DNA of 64,000 nt from JARRKU01 sp963675565 (lineage in GTDB: Bacteria > Desulfobacterota > Desulfobacteria > Desulfobacterales > Desulfosarcinaceae), in contig CAXXYD010000004.1 of assembly GCA_963675565.2 (NCBI GenBank), positions 496,001 to 560,000 on the forward strand, written 5' to 3'. The notes under the pieces are model-generated. The model worked only from the letters and a program-made list of their open reading frames with translations. It was not told the origin of the DNA and did no database searches. Position 1 is the stretch's first letter. Every line of letters starts with the position of its first letter. This document shows, in pieces, positions 41,529 through 50,814 of the stretch. Both the position numbers and the translations under genes were made by a program.

Positions 41529-43529
41529 CTACTTGAGCCCGATATTCCAGTTCCACAGCCCGGGCCGCTTCTTGATCTTCACATCCCGGGGCACCGGTTC
41601 ATCCAGGTGCACGAAAAGGCGGAAACCGAATTTCTGCAAATGCCCCTGGTTCGTGCGCAAATCGATCTGCCAGTTGGGATAAACCCAATACAGCGAGCCA
41701 TAGTGCCGCACCCACCCCTCTTCATCTTTCGGGCTGGTGAACAATTGATCGGTCTTGAAATCCCCCGCCACGGTGCGTGACACGCAAAAAGGCCAGAACC
41801 CCGAAAGCACAATCCCCAGCGGCAGAACACTTTTGGCTCCCAGAACATCCAGGTCGGTGCTGCCCAGCTCCGGGCTGACAATCACCCCTTGCCCCCCCAT
41901 CATTTTGAACGCCCGCACCGCCAGCGGATTGGCGATATTGCAAAACGGGCCGGCCCACAGGTTCAACTCGCCGGAGCGCTTGAAAAGCGAAATCTGCCAA
42001 GGTGCGTTGAGCACAAAGCGGCGGGCCCCGGCGCGCAGCAGGCTGGAAACATGCTCCCGCCAGCGCATCTCCTCCTCCGGCCAGATCACCGGGGGCAGCC
42101 ACCACCAGGTGTGGGCCGGCTCGTTGACATTGGGCTGGATGGGGCGGTCCAGGTCCAGCCAGATGGCCAGGCTGGTCTGGCGCATGCGCTGGCCCGGCTG
42201 TCTCAGAACATGCATAAAACGCACGTGGGGCTTTCGCGGGCTTCCGGGAGGCAGGCGCAGGGAAAATGAACTGGATGGATCCAACGGAAGGTTGGCAGGC
42301 TCAAGCTGATTTTCCAGCTGTTTCATCGCTTGCGCCACTGCCGGCTCCCTGCGATCGATCAAAAAAACCGGAGTGCCGTTGGCCGGTTTGCGCCCCCTGA
42401 ACAGTTTAAAATAAAATTTTCCCCGTTTGGGTACCGCTTTGGATAAATCGACAGTGTGATGCCAGGCGTCGTCTTCATAGCCGATACGCAGCTTGTCATG
42501 GGGCAACAGATCAAATCGGGGTTCGATATATGGCTTGTCGCTTCCACCGCGTACGGTCCCTGCAGGCAGACCCGATCCGGAGGGAGCCTGGGTATCCACC
42601 GGAATCTGAGGCCGCTGGGGCAGGAAATTATAGTGGGTGGCCGGTCGGCCCAGAGCCTGTTCGAGCAATTGCATAGCCGCTTTTTTGATCTGGGGGTCAT
42701 GGCCCTCGTCCCGCAGCATCTGATAGGCGGTCACAGTATAGTAGACATAATGGGGGCCCTTTTTGCGCCCCTCTATTTTCCATGCCCGAATCTGGGGCAA
42801 TGCTGCCAGCACCTTGACCAGCATATCCAAACCCAAATCCTGGCAGGCGAAAAAGCGCTCTTTTTGTCTCTGCTGCTTATAGCGCCTCCGGCAAGGCTGT
42901 ACACAGCGTCCCCGTAAACCGCTTTTGCCGCCCAGGTAGCTGCTCCAGTAGCAGCGACCCGAGACCCCGTAACACAAGGCACCATGGATGAAAATTTCCA
43001 GGCCCAGATCTTTTGGGCACCCTTGGGCGGCCAGCTTGATCTCTTCGATGCTCAGCTCCCGGGGCAGCACCACCCGCTGAACGCCAAAGGTTTTGGGCAA
43101 CTGCTTGAGAGCCCCCACCATGGACACATTGGCCAGGGTGGACAGGTGCAATTCGCCTCCATAGCCCGCCTGTTTCGCCAGATCGGCCACCGCCAGGTCC
43201 TGAAAAATGAGCGCGTCGGGATTGATGTGCCGGCGGACCAGGTCCAGTTGCTGACCCAAAGGCATCAAATCTTCCGGTTTCAAAAGCGTATTGATGGTCA
43301 GATAAAGCCGGGTGCCCTGTTTTCGGGCCAGCCGGGCCAGCGGCGCCAGCTCCTCCAAAGAAAAATTCTGGGCGGCCATGCGGGCTGAAAATGATTTCAG
43401 TCCGCAATAGATTGCGTCGGCACCGGCGGCCAGAGCGGCCAGAAAGGCGTCCCGATTGCCCGCAGGGGCCAGGATCTCGGGTTTTGGACCGATAAAATCA
43501 CCGGCCTTGCGTCGAACGACTTGATTCAT
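41529..43529 (-). CDS. Peptidase U32 family protein
   Basis: A 666-residue U32-family protein with the N-terminal core PEILAPAGNRDAFLAAL, the signature IFIHGALCYGVSGRCYWSS and the following cysteines (CVQPCRRRY). The long C-terminal half is family-variable (about residues 300-660). Relatives include RNA-modifying enzymes (RlhA, TrhP) that work with Fe-S clusters, so the old protease label may be wrong. The length is typical of deltaproteobacterial members. It is transcribed alone toward amt. Confidence 0.87.
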   Translation of the reverse strand: MNQVVRRKAGDFIGPKPEILAPAGNRDAFLAALAAGADAIYCGLKSFSARMAAQNFSLEELAPLARLARKQGTRLYLTINTLLKPEDLMPLGQQLDLVRRHINPDALIFQDLAVADLAKQAGYGGELHLSTLANVSMVGALKQLPKTFGVQRVVLPRELSIEEIKLAAQGCPKDLGLEIFIHGALCYGVSGRCYWSSYLGGKSGLRGRCVQPCRRRYKQQRQKERFFACQDLGLDMLVKVLAALPQIRAWKIEGRKKGPHYVYYTVTAYQMLRDEGHDPQIKKAAMQLLEQALGRPATHYNFLPQRPQIPVDTQAPSGSGLPAGTVRGGSDKPYIEPRFDLLPHDKLRIGYEDDAWHHTVDLSKAVPKRGKFYFKLFRGRKPANGTPVFLIDRREPAVAQAMKQLENQLEPANLPLDPSSSFSLRLPPGSPRKPHVRFMHVLRQPGQRMRQTSLAIWLDLDRPIQPNVNEPAHTWWWLPPVIWPEEEMRWREHVSSLLRAGARRFVLNAPWQISLFKRSGELNLWAGPFCNIANPLAVRAFKMMGGQGVIVSPELGSTDLDVLGAKSVLPLGIVLSGFWPFCVSRTVAGDFKTDQLFTSPKDEEGWVRHYGSLYWVYPNWQIDLRTNQGHLQKFGFRLFVHLDEPVPRDVKIKKRPGLWNWNIGLK

Positions 43530-43629
43530 GATTCAGCTTTCTATCCCCGCCGGAACGGCCGGCTGTTGTTATTTTCAGGCCTCCTTACTAACCATAGCCG
43601 GGAATCCAGTCAAGGTATAGATGGGATAA

Positions 43630-43696
43630 AGAGGGACGGGGATGAAATTATGCGTTTCTTTTAAATAGAAACGCATAATTTCATCCCCGTCCCTCT
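43630..43696. repeat. Inverted repeat with 30-bp perfect arms (REP/MITE-like)
   Basis: Arms at 43630-43659 and 43667-43696 are exact reverse complements, outer ends AGAGGGACGGGGATG / CATCCCCGTCCCTCT, loop TTTAAAT. The GGGACGGGG ends resemble short palindromic elements spread by REP-type transposases in Desulfobacterota. No transposase is present. Confidence 0.75.
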
Positions 43697-43842
43697 AACT
43701 GGTCGGAAATCGCAGATCTTCCCGGCTTTGCCTTGCCGAACCGGCAAAGGTTGTTATATTAGATAGGTTTTGGCAATTCAGAACGCAATTGAATTTTGGA
43801 TATATGCGCCGAAACAAATCCGAACACGTGAAAGGATACGAT

Positions 43843-44598
43843 ATGAAGTTAGCCATCAGCGGAAAAGGTGGGGTGGGCAAAACCACGTTTGCATCGTTGT
43901 TGATCCACACGCTGAATGATATGGGGAAAAAAGTTTTGGCCATCGATGCCGACCCGGATGCCAACTTGGCCGCCGCCCTGGGCATTGCCGATGCTGACAA
44001 GGTCGTTCCCATTGCCGATATGAAAGAGATGATTTTCGAACGCACTGGAGCCAAACCCGGCACCATCGGCGGTTTTTTCAAACTCAACCCCAAGGTGGAC
44101 GATCTGCCCGATGCCGTATCGGTCCGCAAGGACAATATCAAACTGATGCGTCTGGGAAGCGTCAAGAAAGGCGGCGGCGGATGCCTTTGCCCGGAAAGTA
44201 CCCTGCTCAAAGCCCTGGTGATGCATATCGTCCTGGCCCGGGATGAAGTGGTGGTCATGGACATGGAAGCCGGCATCGAACATCTGGGTCGTGCAACGGC
44301 AACCGCGGTGGATAAACTGATCGTGGTGGTGGAACCCGGCCGGCGCAGCATCGATACCGCAGAACACATCCGGCAACTGGCCGCTGAAATCAAACTCGAC
44401 CAGATCTTCATCGTCGGCAATAAGGTTCGCGGCCCCAATGACGAAGCATTTCTCAAAAAACATTTGTCGGATTTCGATATCCTCGGGTTCCTGCCGTATG
44501 CCGACACACTCATTGAAGCCGACCTGAACGGCGCTTCTCCTTATGACGTTGAATCCGAGGCCAAAGCCCGGGTCAAAGCCATGATCGGCAATCTTTAA
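43843..44598 (+). CDS. cooC: CooC/AcsF-type nickel-insertion ATPase
   Basis: A 251-residue MinD/ParA-fold ATPase. The deviant Walker A is GKGGVGKTT near the N-terminus; VLAIDADPDANLAAALG and VVVMDMEAGIEHLGRAT supply the switch motifs. GGGGCLCPE contains the CxC that binds Ni or Zn in CooC. It matures carbon monoxide dehydrogenase/acetyl-CoA synthase, the carbonyl branch of the Wood-Ljungdahl pathway of complete-oxidising sulfate reducers. AAAGGA lies seven bases before ATG 43843; longer starts lack a site. The helicase gene follows after three bases. Confidence 0.88.
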   Translation: MKLAISGKGGVGKTTFASLLIHTLNDMGKKVLAIDADPDANLAAALGIADADKVVPIADMKEMIFERTGAKPGTIGGFFKLNPKVDDLPDAVSVRKDNIKLMRLGSVKKGGGGCLCPESTLLKALVMHIVLARDEVVVMDMEAGIEHLGRATATAVDKLIVVVEPGRRSIDTAEHIRQLAAEIKLDQIFIVGNKVRGPNDEAFLKKHLSDFDILGFLPYADTLIEADLNGASPYDVESEAKARVKAMIGNL

Positions 44599-44601
44599 TC
44601 C

Positions 44602-46734
44602 ATGCGAGCCCGGCGCCCCTATCCTAAACGCCCGGGGCACCGTCCCGGACGGTACCGCGAAAACAGGCAGCGCCATGCGGCACTTAGACCCGGTGCAGAC
44701 GCCGCCCTGAAGAAAATATTCACCCGCATCGGCACCCCTGCGCCGGCGCCTTTTGTTGCCGATCCCTTTCAGCTCGATGCCCTGGAAGCCGTGGGCACAT
44801 CGGACTGTCTGGTTACCGCCCCCACCGGCGCCGGCAAGACATGGATCGCGCTGAAAGCCATTGAAAAAATTCTCAACAATGGCGGCCACGCCTGGTATGC
44901 CTCTCCCCTCAAAGCACTGACCAATGCCAAAATGGCAGAATTCGGCGAGTACTTCGGCACCGACAAAGTCGGCATCCTTACCGGGGACCGTAAAGAAAAT
45001 GCCGGCGCCCCCATTATCGTCGGAACCACCGAGATTCTGCGCAACCAGCTTTATGACGCCATGCACCGGGGCCAGGAACTGGCTACCGACTTTGTGGTGC
45101 TGGACGAGGCACATTACCTCGGTGATACGGAACGCGGCGTGGTTTGGGAAGAAATCATGATCTATCTGCCCCGGCGCATTCACCTGTTGATGCTGTCGGC
45201 CACCATCGGCAACGCCAGTGAAATTGCCGGCTGGCTGACCGCCATCCGCAGCAAATCATGCCGGATCGTGGAAGAACACCAGAGGCCTGTACCGCTGTAC
45301 CCCATGTTCCTGCACCCTTCCGGCAGCCTGTTGCCGCTGATGGCCAAGTCAGGCTCAAAAAAAAGGAACCGCCTGTTCAAACGCGTCAATGAATGCCTGA
45401 CTGCCCGTCCGAAAACGGGCCTGGCGCCCCCCGGAAAATTGCCGCCGTTTGGCGATATACTGCAAATCCTGCGCAAGTATAATCTGCTGCCGGCGCTTTT
45501 TTTCCTGAAATCACGGGCGGACTGCGATCAAGCCGCCCAATTGTGCATGCAGAATCGAATCAACGACCCCCATCGGGCACAGGAGCTGAGCCGACGAATT
45601 GAAGAACTGCTGTCCAATCAGCCGCACATCCGACACCACCGCCAACGCTGGCTGCTGGAACATCTGGCGGTGGGGTCCCATCACAGCGGACAGCTGCCGG
45701 CCTGGAAGCTGGTCCTGGAAACGTTGATGAGCGAAGGATTGCTGGATGCCATCTTCGCCACCTCAACAGTGGCCGCCGGCGTGGATTTCCCTGCGCGGAC
45801 CGTCGGCTTTCTCAACTCCGACCGGTTCAACGGGGTGGAGTTTCTTCCTCTGGACGCCACCGAACTGCAGCAAATGACCGGCCGGGCCGGCCGGCGCGGA
45901 AAGGACAATATCGGATTTGCCCTGGTGGTTCCCGGAAAATATATGGATGTCCGCCAGGTGGCCCGGCAGCTCACTGCGCCTCCGGCTGCCGTGCACAGCC
46001 AGATTCGGATCAATTTTTCCATGACCCTGAATCTGCTGCTCTCTCACCATCCAGCCGAAGTCAAAGAACTGTTGCGACAGTCCCTGGCAGCCTACCAGCA
46101 ACAGGGGAAGCCACTGGGCGGAACAGATGCGGCCCAGACCCATCTGTGGGAGGATTTCCAGCGGCACCTGAGCTTTCTCAAGGAAACCGGCTATGTCGAC
46201 AAAGACAACCGGTTGACCCGGGATGGCCAGTGGGCGGCCCAATTGCGCATCGATCAGCCCCTGCAGGTTGCCGAGGGGCTGCGCCGCGAACTCTTCCCTC
46301 AGGATGACCCGGCGCTGCTCGCCGCCGTTATGGCGGCTTTTGTCAACGAAAAGGAAACCGACGAACACCTGGACAGCAAAACCCTGCCCAAAACCATGAC
46401 TGCAGCCGTAAAACGAATCAACCGGGAGTTGAAAGGATTCAGCAAACACATGCAATCCCGCGGATTCGACACCCGGCAGCTGTTCTACCGCCCGGCACTG
46501 CATCTGTGGGCATGGGCCTCGGATCGCGCCTGGGACAAAATCATCAAATCGGGCCAGATCGCTGAAGGCGACCTGGCCATGCTGGTATTACGCACGGCCG
46601 ATCATCTGCGCCACATCAAGGCCCTGAGCAGGGTCTTCGCGCCCATGGCGGCCACTGCCAGGCAGGCCATTGATCTGATTCTGCGCGATCCGGTTATGCC
46701 CGACCGGCAGGGGACCGCTCCTGAGAAAGAATAA
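44602..46734 (+). CDS. Ski2-like DEAD/DEAH-box helicase
   Basis: A 710-residue superfamily 2 helicase. Motifs in order: Q-like DPFQLDALEA, Walker A APTGAGKT, ASPLKALTN, VGTTEILRNQL, DEAH (VVLDEAHYLGD), LSATIGN, then ATSTVAAGVDFPARTV and QMTGRAGRRG in the second RecA domain. A helical C-terminal part follows. Its closest relatives are Ski2/Mtr4/HelY-like RNA helicases of bacteria. The N-terminus is strongly basic (RARRPYPKRPGHRPGRYR). It starts three bases after cooC, so they are co-transcribed, although no functional link is known. Confidence 0.9.
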   Translation: MRARRPYPKRPGHRPGRYRENRQRHAALRPGADAALKKIFTRIGTPAPAPFVADPFQLDALEAVGTSDCLVTAPTGAGKTWIALKAIEKILNNGGHAWYASPLKALTNAKMAEFGEYFGTDKVGILTGDRKENAGAPIIVGTTEILRNQLYDAMHRGQELATDFVVLDEAHYLGDTERGVVWEEIMIYLPRRIHLLMLSATIGNASEIAGWLTAIRSKSCRIVEEHQRPVPLYPMFLHPSGSLLPLMAKSGSKKRNRLFKRVNECLTARPKTGLAPPGKLPPFGDILQILRKYNLLPALFFLKSRADCDQAAQLCMQNRINDPHRAQELSRRIEELLSNQPHIRHHRQRWLLEHLAVGSHHSGQLPAWKLVLETLMSEGLLDAIFATSTVAAGVDFPARTVGFLNSDRFNGVEFLPLDATELQQMTGRAGRRGKDNIGFALVVPGKYMDVRQVARQLTAPPAAVHSQIRINFSMTLNLLLSHHPAEVKELLRQSLAAYQQQGKPLGGTDAAQTHLWEDFQRHLSFLKETGYVDKDNRLTRDGQWAAQLRIDQPLQVAEGLRRELFPQDDPALLAAVMAAFVNEKETDEHLDSKTLPKTMTAAVKRINRELKGFSKHMQSRGFDTRQLFYRPALHLWAWASDRAWDKIIKSGQIAEGDLAMLVLRTADHLRHIKALSRVFAPMAATARQAIDLILRDPVMPDRQGTAPEKE

Positions 46735-46770
46735 CATTTGTGCCGGCTGACCAGCCGACATTTATACCCC

Positions 46771-46971
46771 TCATGAACCGCCATAGCCGACCGTCACATC
46801 CGCACCTGTGCAAATCACCGGCACCTCGCGTTTCCCGCCGGACAATTCGAGCATTTTTTCCATATACTTCTTGTCCTGTTTGACGTCGAAATAGTCATGG
46901 GTCGGATAAGCCTCCCTGGCCCTGCTGGTATAAGGTCACCCGGCTTTCCCGTAAATAATGACTTTGCCCAT
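46771..46971 (-). CDS. Glutaredoxin-like selenoprotein (UxxT), 66 residues
   Basis: Reading the in-frame TGA at 46936-46938 as selenocysteine gives MGKVIIYGKAG-U-PYTSRAREAY, then YFDVKQDKKYMEKMLEL, VPVICTGADVTVGYGGS and a TGA stop. This is a glutaredoxin fold in which CPYC is replaced by UPYT, matching the small UXX-star seleno-glutaredoxin group known from Desulfobacterota. AAAGGAG lies seven bases before the ATG, and a SECIS-like hairpin starts 13 bases after the UGA. A thiol/selenol redox role is likely; the partner is unknown. Standard gene callers miss it because of the TGA at codon 12. Confidence 0.88.
46908..46922 (-). promoter_or_regulatory. Candidate SECIS of the glutaredoxin-like gene
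   Basis: On the minus strand GGGCC pairs with GGCUU (with G-U pairs) around the loop AGGGA. The loop begins at base 19 after the UGA and has G in its second position, within the usual bacterial range. The stem is short. Confidence 0.45.
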
Positions 46972-47032
46972 TTTCAGTGCTCCTTTCTTTGACCGCTGTT
47001 TGTGCCCTGGCCCTTTGCGCCTGTGGGGCCCC

Positions 47033-47950
47033 TTATGGCTTATTACGTTTGCTTTTGGTCCAATTCAAGACAACAACACTGCTGAATATCAAAATGCCGC
47101 CGATCCAGAAACGGGGTGTCGTGGGATCGCCCAGAAACAGGATCCCGACGACCGCCGTGAAGACGACTTCACTGGACATGAGCACCCCGCCTTCCCACCC
47201 CCGGCAGTAGAAAAATCCCTGGTTCATCAATAGCTGGGCCGCCAGAGAAGCGAAAATAATGCCCAGAATCATGACCACAACCAAGGGCGTTTCAGGCCAG
47301 ACGGGATGCAGCACGAATTTTGGCAAGGTCACCAGCGCGCCCATGGTGCAAAAATAGAAGTATATCACCACAGGACCGTTCTTTTGACGCAGCGTTTTGA
47401 TCAGCGTCACCGTCAGACCCGCGAATGCCGCTCCGACGAGGGCCATAATCTGGCCCCAAAGCCCTCCGGCCAGTTGAAAATCAAAAAGGATCCCAACTCC
47501 CACCAAAACGGCTGCAATGCAGACGATCTCGAATTTTCCGATCCGCTCGCCATAGAGCAGAAAAGAAAAAACAGCTGCAAAGGCCGGAAAAGAATAAAAA
47601 ATAACCAGCGCCGCAGAAAGGGGTATAAGGCGAATGGCCGTGATGATGGCGATGAATGCCATCGATCCGATACAGCCCCTGATGATCAGCAAGCGAATAT
47701 TGTTGCCCCGGTAAGGGTTTTGATGACGCCCGAAAAGGGCCCAGATAACCGCCAGCCCGCCGAAAAACCGATAGAACCCGATATGCCAGACCGAAAACTC
47801 AGGGCCCAGAAGCTTGACCAGCAAATTCATAACAGTAAACAGCAACGCCGCGGACAGCATGAACAGCGGTCCTGCCACAGCCGCATCCAGCGGCATCTGG
47901 CGGATGGGTTTTTCTGGCCCCGGCGTGTGGGTGGCCGGCTTTTCCTGCAT
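47033..47950 (-). CDS. EamA/DMT-family permease
   Basis: A 305-residue inner-membrane protein with ten predicted helices in two EamA repeats (about residues 25-150 and 165-300). Typical features are FYRFFGGLAVIWALF, LSAALVIFYSFPAFAAVFS and a basic cytosolic C-terminus (KSKRNKP). DMT permeases export metabolites such as amino acids or purines; the substrate is not evident. It is located 61 bases downstream of the selenoprotein start on the same strand, and may form its own unit. Confidence 0.87.
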   Translation of the reverse strand: MQEKPATHTPGPEKPIRQMPLDAAVAGPLFMLSAALLFTVMNLLVKLLGPEFSVWHIGFYRFFGGLAVIWALFGRHQNPYRGNNIRLLIIRGCIGSMAFIAIITAIRLIPLSAALVIFYSFPAFAAVFSFLLYGERIGKFEIVCIAAVLVGVGILFDFQLAGGLWGQIMALVGAAFAGLTVTLIKTLRQKNGPVVIYFYFCTMGALVTLPKFVLHPVWPETPLVVVMILGIIFASLAAQLLMNQGFFYCRGWEGGVLMSSEVVFTAVVGILFLGDPTTPRFWIGGILIFSSVVVLNWTKSKRNKP

Positions 47951-48376
47951 CGGATTAACGACCTCGCGTCCGCTTATAATCTCCGGCAGCGCGGCTCATT
48001 GTGGTTGGTGCTCATGCCGGTGGTGATCCGGCGCGGATAAACCCCGGACACCGATTGAACCTGCCTGACGTTCCACAGGAACCTACTGCGCCGGATAAAT
48101 AAAGTAAAGGCCAACCTTTCCCGTATCCATAAGCGCTGTTAAAATATACCATCTTTTCCGGTTCGGCGGCAATCTGCTGCCTGCAATCCGATGCAGACAG
48201 GAAAGTGAGATCGGCAGCCCGGCGGCATTGGGGCGTTTCGGGTTTAAGGCGATCCGGTCCTGAATAGCAAGGGGGGGCACCCATTCTCAGGTGCATTTGA
48301 CCATCGCGATGGCTGATTTAACAGGACCGCACTGCGGCCCCTTGAACAGGTGCCGGCATATGGATCCGGGGTCCTT
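47951..48376. other. Intergenic region, no gene seen
   Basis: About 425 bases between the EamA gene and the ABC ATPase gene, both minus strand. No coding signal, repeat or clear terminator stands out. Confidence 0.5.
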
Positions 48377-49159
48377 CTATTTAATAATGTCCGACAGGAA
48401 CTGCCGGGTTCTCGCCGCCTTGGGATTCGAAAAGATCTTCTGCGGTGAATCGTCTTCCACAACCACCCCATCGGCCATAAAAATCACCCGGTCTCCGACC
48501 TTTTCGGCAAAACCCATTTCATGGGTCACCACCAGCATGGTCATGCCGTCTTTGGCCAGGTCTTCCATGACACGCAGTACGTCTCCGACCAGTTCGGGAT
48601 CGAGGGCGGAGGTCACTTCGTCAAAAAGCATGGCCTTGGGTTCCATGGCAAGGGCACGGGCGATTGCCACCCGTTGCTGCTGCCCCCCGGAAAGCATGGC
48701 CGGATAAGTATCGGCCTTGTCCAGCAGACCCACCTTGTCCAGCAGCTCCTCGGCCCTTGAGCGGACTGTTTGCTTGTCTTGCTTGAGCACGTAAACCGGC
48801 GCCTCCATGACATTTTCGATGACGGTCATGTGCGGAAACAGGTTAAACTGCTGAAACACCATGCCAAGCTTGCAGCGCACGCGGTTGAGATGTTTTTCAA
48901 AGGCCTTGCGCCCGCGGGTATTATCGTTGACCAACTCGCCGTCCAGGAAAATTTTCCCGGAAGTGGGAGACTCCAGGTGGTTGACGCATCGCAGCAAAGT
49001 GCTTTTTCCCGAGCCGCTGGGGCCGATGATCACCAACACCTGTTGGCGGGGCACTTCGATGTCCACGCCTCGCAAGACGGACAATTCTCCGAAACTCTTG
49101 TGCAATGCCTCGATCCGGATCATGGGGACACTATCGCGTCGATGTTTTTCCAGTTGCAT
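48377..49159 (-). CDS. Polar amino-acid ABC transporter ATPase
   Basis: A 260-residue ABC ATPase of the GlnQ/HisP type. Walker A is GPSGSGKST, the signature MLSGGQQQRVAIARALA, Walker B AMLFDEVTSALDPE and the switch His VVTHEMGF. It energises the permease encoded two bases upstream. ATG 49159 with AAGGAAG ahead is used although the conserved fold begins ~13 residues later. Part of a three-gene uptake operon with binding protein and permease, next to an IclR regulator and a KamA-type enzyme. Confidence 0.94.
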   Translation of the reverse strand: MQLEKHRRDSVPMIRIEALHKSFGELSVLRGVDIEVPRQQVLVIIGPSGSGKSTLLRCVNHLESPTSGKIFLDGELVNDNTRGRKAFEKHLNRVRCKLGMVFQQFNLFPHMTVIENVMEAPVYVLKQDKQTVRSRAEELLDKVGLLDKADTYPAMLSGGQQQRVAIARALAMEPKAMLFDEVTSALDPELVGDVLRVMEDLAKDGMTMLVVTHEMGFAEKVGDRVIFMADGVVVEDDSPQKIFSNPKAARTRQFLSDIIK

Positions 49160-49161
49160 GG

Positions 49162-49818
49162 TTAACGACTTCCTTTTTGGGTTCGTTTTTCCAATTTCCC
49201 CAGAAGAAAGCTGGCTGAAGTTGTCAGTACCGCATATAGAAAAGCGGCCATGACATACATCTCAAAGGGCTTGTAGGTCGACCCGATAAACCGCTGGGCG
49301 GTCAGGGTCAATTCGACCAGGGTAATGGTGGAAACCAGTGATGTATCCTTGATCAGAATGATAAAATTGTTTCCCAGGGGGGGAACGATAATGCGTAGCG
49401 CCTGGGGCAGAATGATCCTGCGCATGGCCAGTGCGCTGCTCATGCCCAGAGAACGCGCGGCTTCCTTTTGCCCCTTGCGCACGGACTGAATTCCGCCACG
49501 GATCGTTTCCGCATTGTACGCCCCCACATTGAGCCCGAGCCCGAGGACTCCGGAAATATACGGGCCCAGATCAATACCCAGCTGTGGAAGACCAAAATAA
49601 ATGATAAACAGCTGAACCAGCAAGGGCGTCGAGCGAATGAGCCAGATGTAGAAAACGGCGATGCTGCGCAATACAGGATTACGGCTCAATTTGCCCAGTG
49701 CGGCGGACAACCCGAAAATCAAGCCCAGGATGAGCGAAAGGATAGAAATCTCCAGGGTGAGCAGCGCCCCTTTTGCCAAAAACGGGAAATAGTGAACGAT
49801 GATATTCCAGTCCAGCAT
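49162..49818 (-). CDS. Polar amino-acid ABC transporter permease
   Basis: A 218-residue HisM/GlnP-type permease with about five membrane helices. It contains the HEQRAL-like ATPase-contact loop: AYNAETIRGGIQSVRKGQKEAARSLGMS. The start at 49818 has AAAAGG about nine bases upstream. As no second permease gene is present, it probably works as a homodimer. Confidence 0.92.
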   Translation of the reverse strand: MLDWNIIVHYFPFLAKGALLTLEISILSLILGLIFGLSAALGKLSRNPVLRSIAVFYIWLIRSTPLLVQLFIIYFGLPQLGIDLGPYISGVLGLGLNVGAYNAETIRGGIQSVRKGQKEAARSLGMSSALAMRRIILPQALRIIVPPLGNNFIILIKDTSLVSTITLVELTLTAQRFIGSTYKPFEMYVMAAFLYAVLTTSASFLLGKLEKRTQKGSR

Positions 49819-49959
49819 GTTCGGCATCCTTTTCACGGCCGGCGGCCGCAATTGCATTATCAGGGATCAGGCCCCGCCTTCATGAAGATGGAGCCCCCCC
49901 CGTGCCGCACTGCGGCAAACCGGGGGGTGAGCCGCTGGCGGGCATTTGCCAAGCGCTGT

Positions 49960-50727
49960 TCAGCGCACGTCGATCCCCAGCCACTTCATGGAAATCTCAT
50001 GGTAGCTGCCGTCTTTTTTCATTTCTTTCAGCGCATCGTTGATAGCGGCTTTCAGACCCGGGTTGTTCTGCCGCAGGGCGATGCCCATTTTCTCCTCGTA
50101 AAGAAGATCACCGGTCAAAGAGATGGGTGACCCATTCTTTTTGATTGCCAGAGCGCCCACGATCTTGTCGGTGATAAAACCGTCTATTCGGCCGTAGCTC
50201 ACCTCCAGAATCATATCCGGTACGCCCTTGTACGTTCGTACGTCGGCACCGGTGATGTTCTCACGCACCCACTTTTCATAAGTCGTGCCCAATGTTACGC
50301 CGACTTTTTTCCCCTTGAGATCCGCCACCGATTTCACGGCGGAACCTGTTCCCACGAAGAGCTGGGCACCGGACCGGTAATAGGGGTCCGAAAAATCGAT
50401 CGATTTGAGCCGTTCCGGAGTGATTGCCATGCTGCCGCAGATCAGTTCATACTTGTTGGCCAGCAAACCGGCGATAATACCGTCCCAGGCGGTGGACAAG
50501 GGGATGGCTTTGATGCCGATCCGTTTTGCAACGGCCTGTCCTATTTCCACGTCGAAACCGGTCAGTTGGTTTTTATCGTTCACAAAGTTGAATGGGGGGT
50601 ACTGGCCGCTCATCGCCATTTTGATTTCGCCCCTTTCCTTCACCTTTGCCAAGTCTTCCGCCAAGACCGCACCTGCGGCAAAACTGCACAGAAGCACCAC
50701 CAGGGTAAAAACGACAGCCTTTTTCAT
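49960..50727 (-). CDS. Periplasmic amino-acid-binding protein
   Basis: A 255-residue family-3 solute-binding protein with signal peptide (MKKAVVFTLVVLLCSFAAG, cleavage after VLA). Ligand-fold motifs are GQYPPFNFVNDKNQLTGFDVEIG, DGIIAGLLANKYELICGSMAITPER and GVTLGTTYEKWV. It captures the substrate for the adjacent permease/ATPase. AAAGGAG precedes ATG 50727. Ligand class: polar or basic amino acid. The KamA-type neighbour makes lysine or a related beta-amino acid a reasonable guess only. Confidence 0.93.
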   Translation of the reverse strand: MKKAVVFTLVVLLCSFAAGAVLAEDLAKVKERGEIKMAMSGQYPPFNFVNDKNQLTGFDVEIGQAVAKRIGIKAIPLSTAWDGIIAGLLANKYELICGSMAITPERLKSIDFSDPYYRSGAQLFVGTGSAVKSVADLKGKKVGVTLGTTYEKWVRENITGADVRTYKGVPDMILEVSYGRIDGFITDKIVGALAIKKNGSPISLTGDLLYEEKMGIALRQNNPGLKAAINDALKEMKKDGSYHEISMKWLGIDVR

Positions 50728-50814
50728 CTTGTTTCTCCTTTCAATGGTCTTTAACGCTCGGTCCGTGCCCGCGATTCGAGCATGCCACCTGCGGCCCGTC
50801 ATCGTTGTCAAGGG

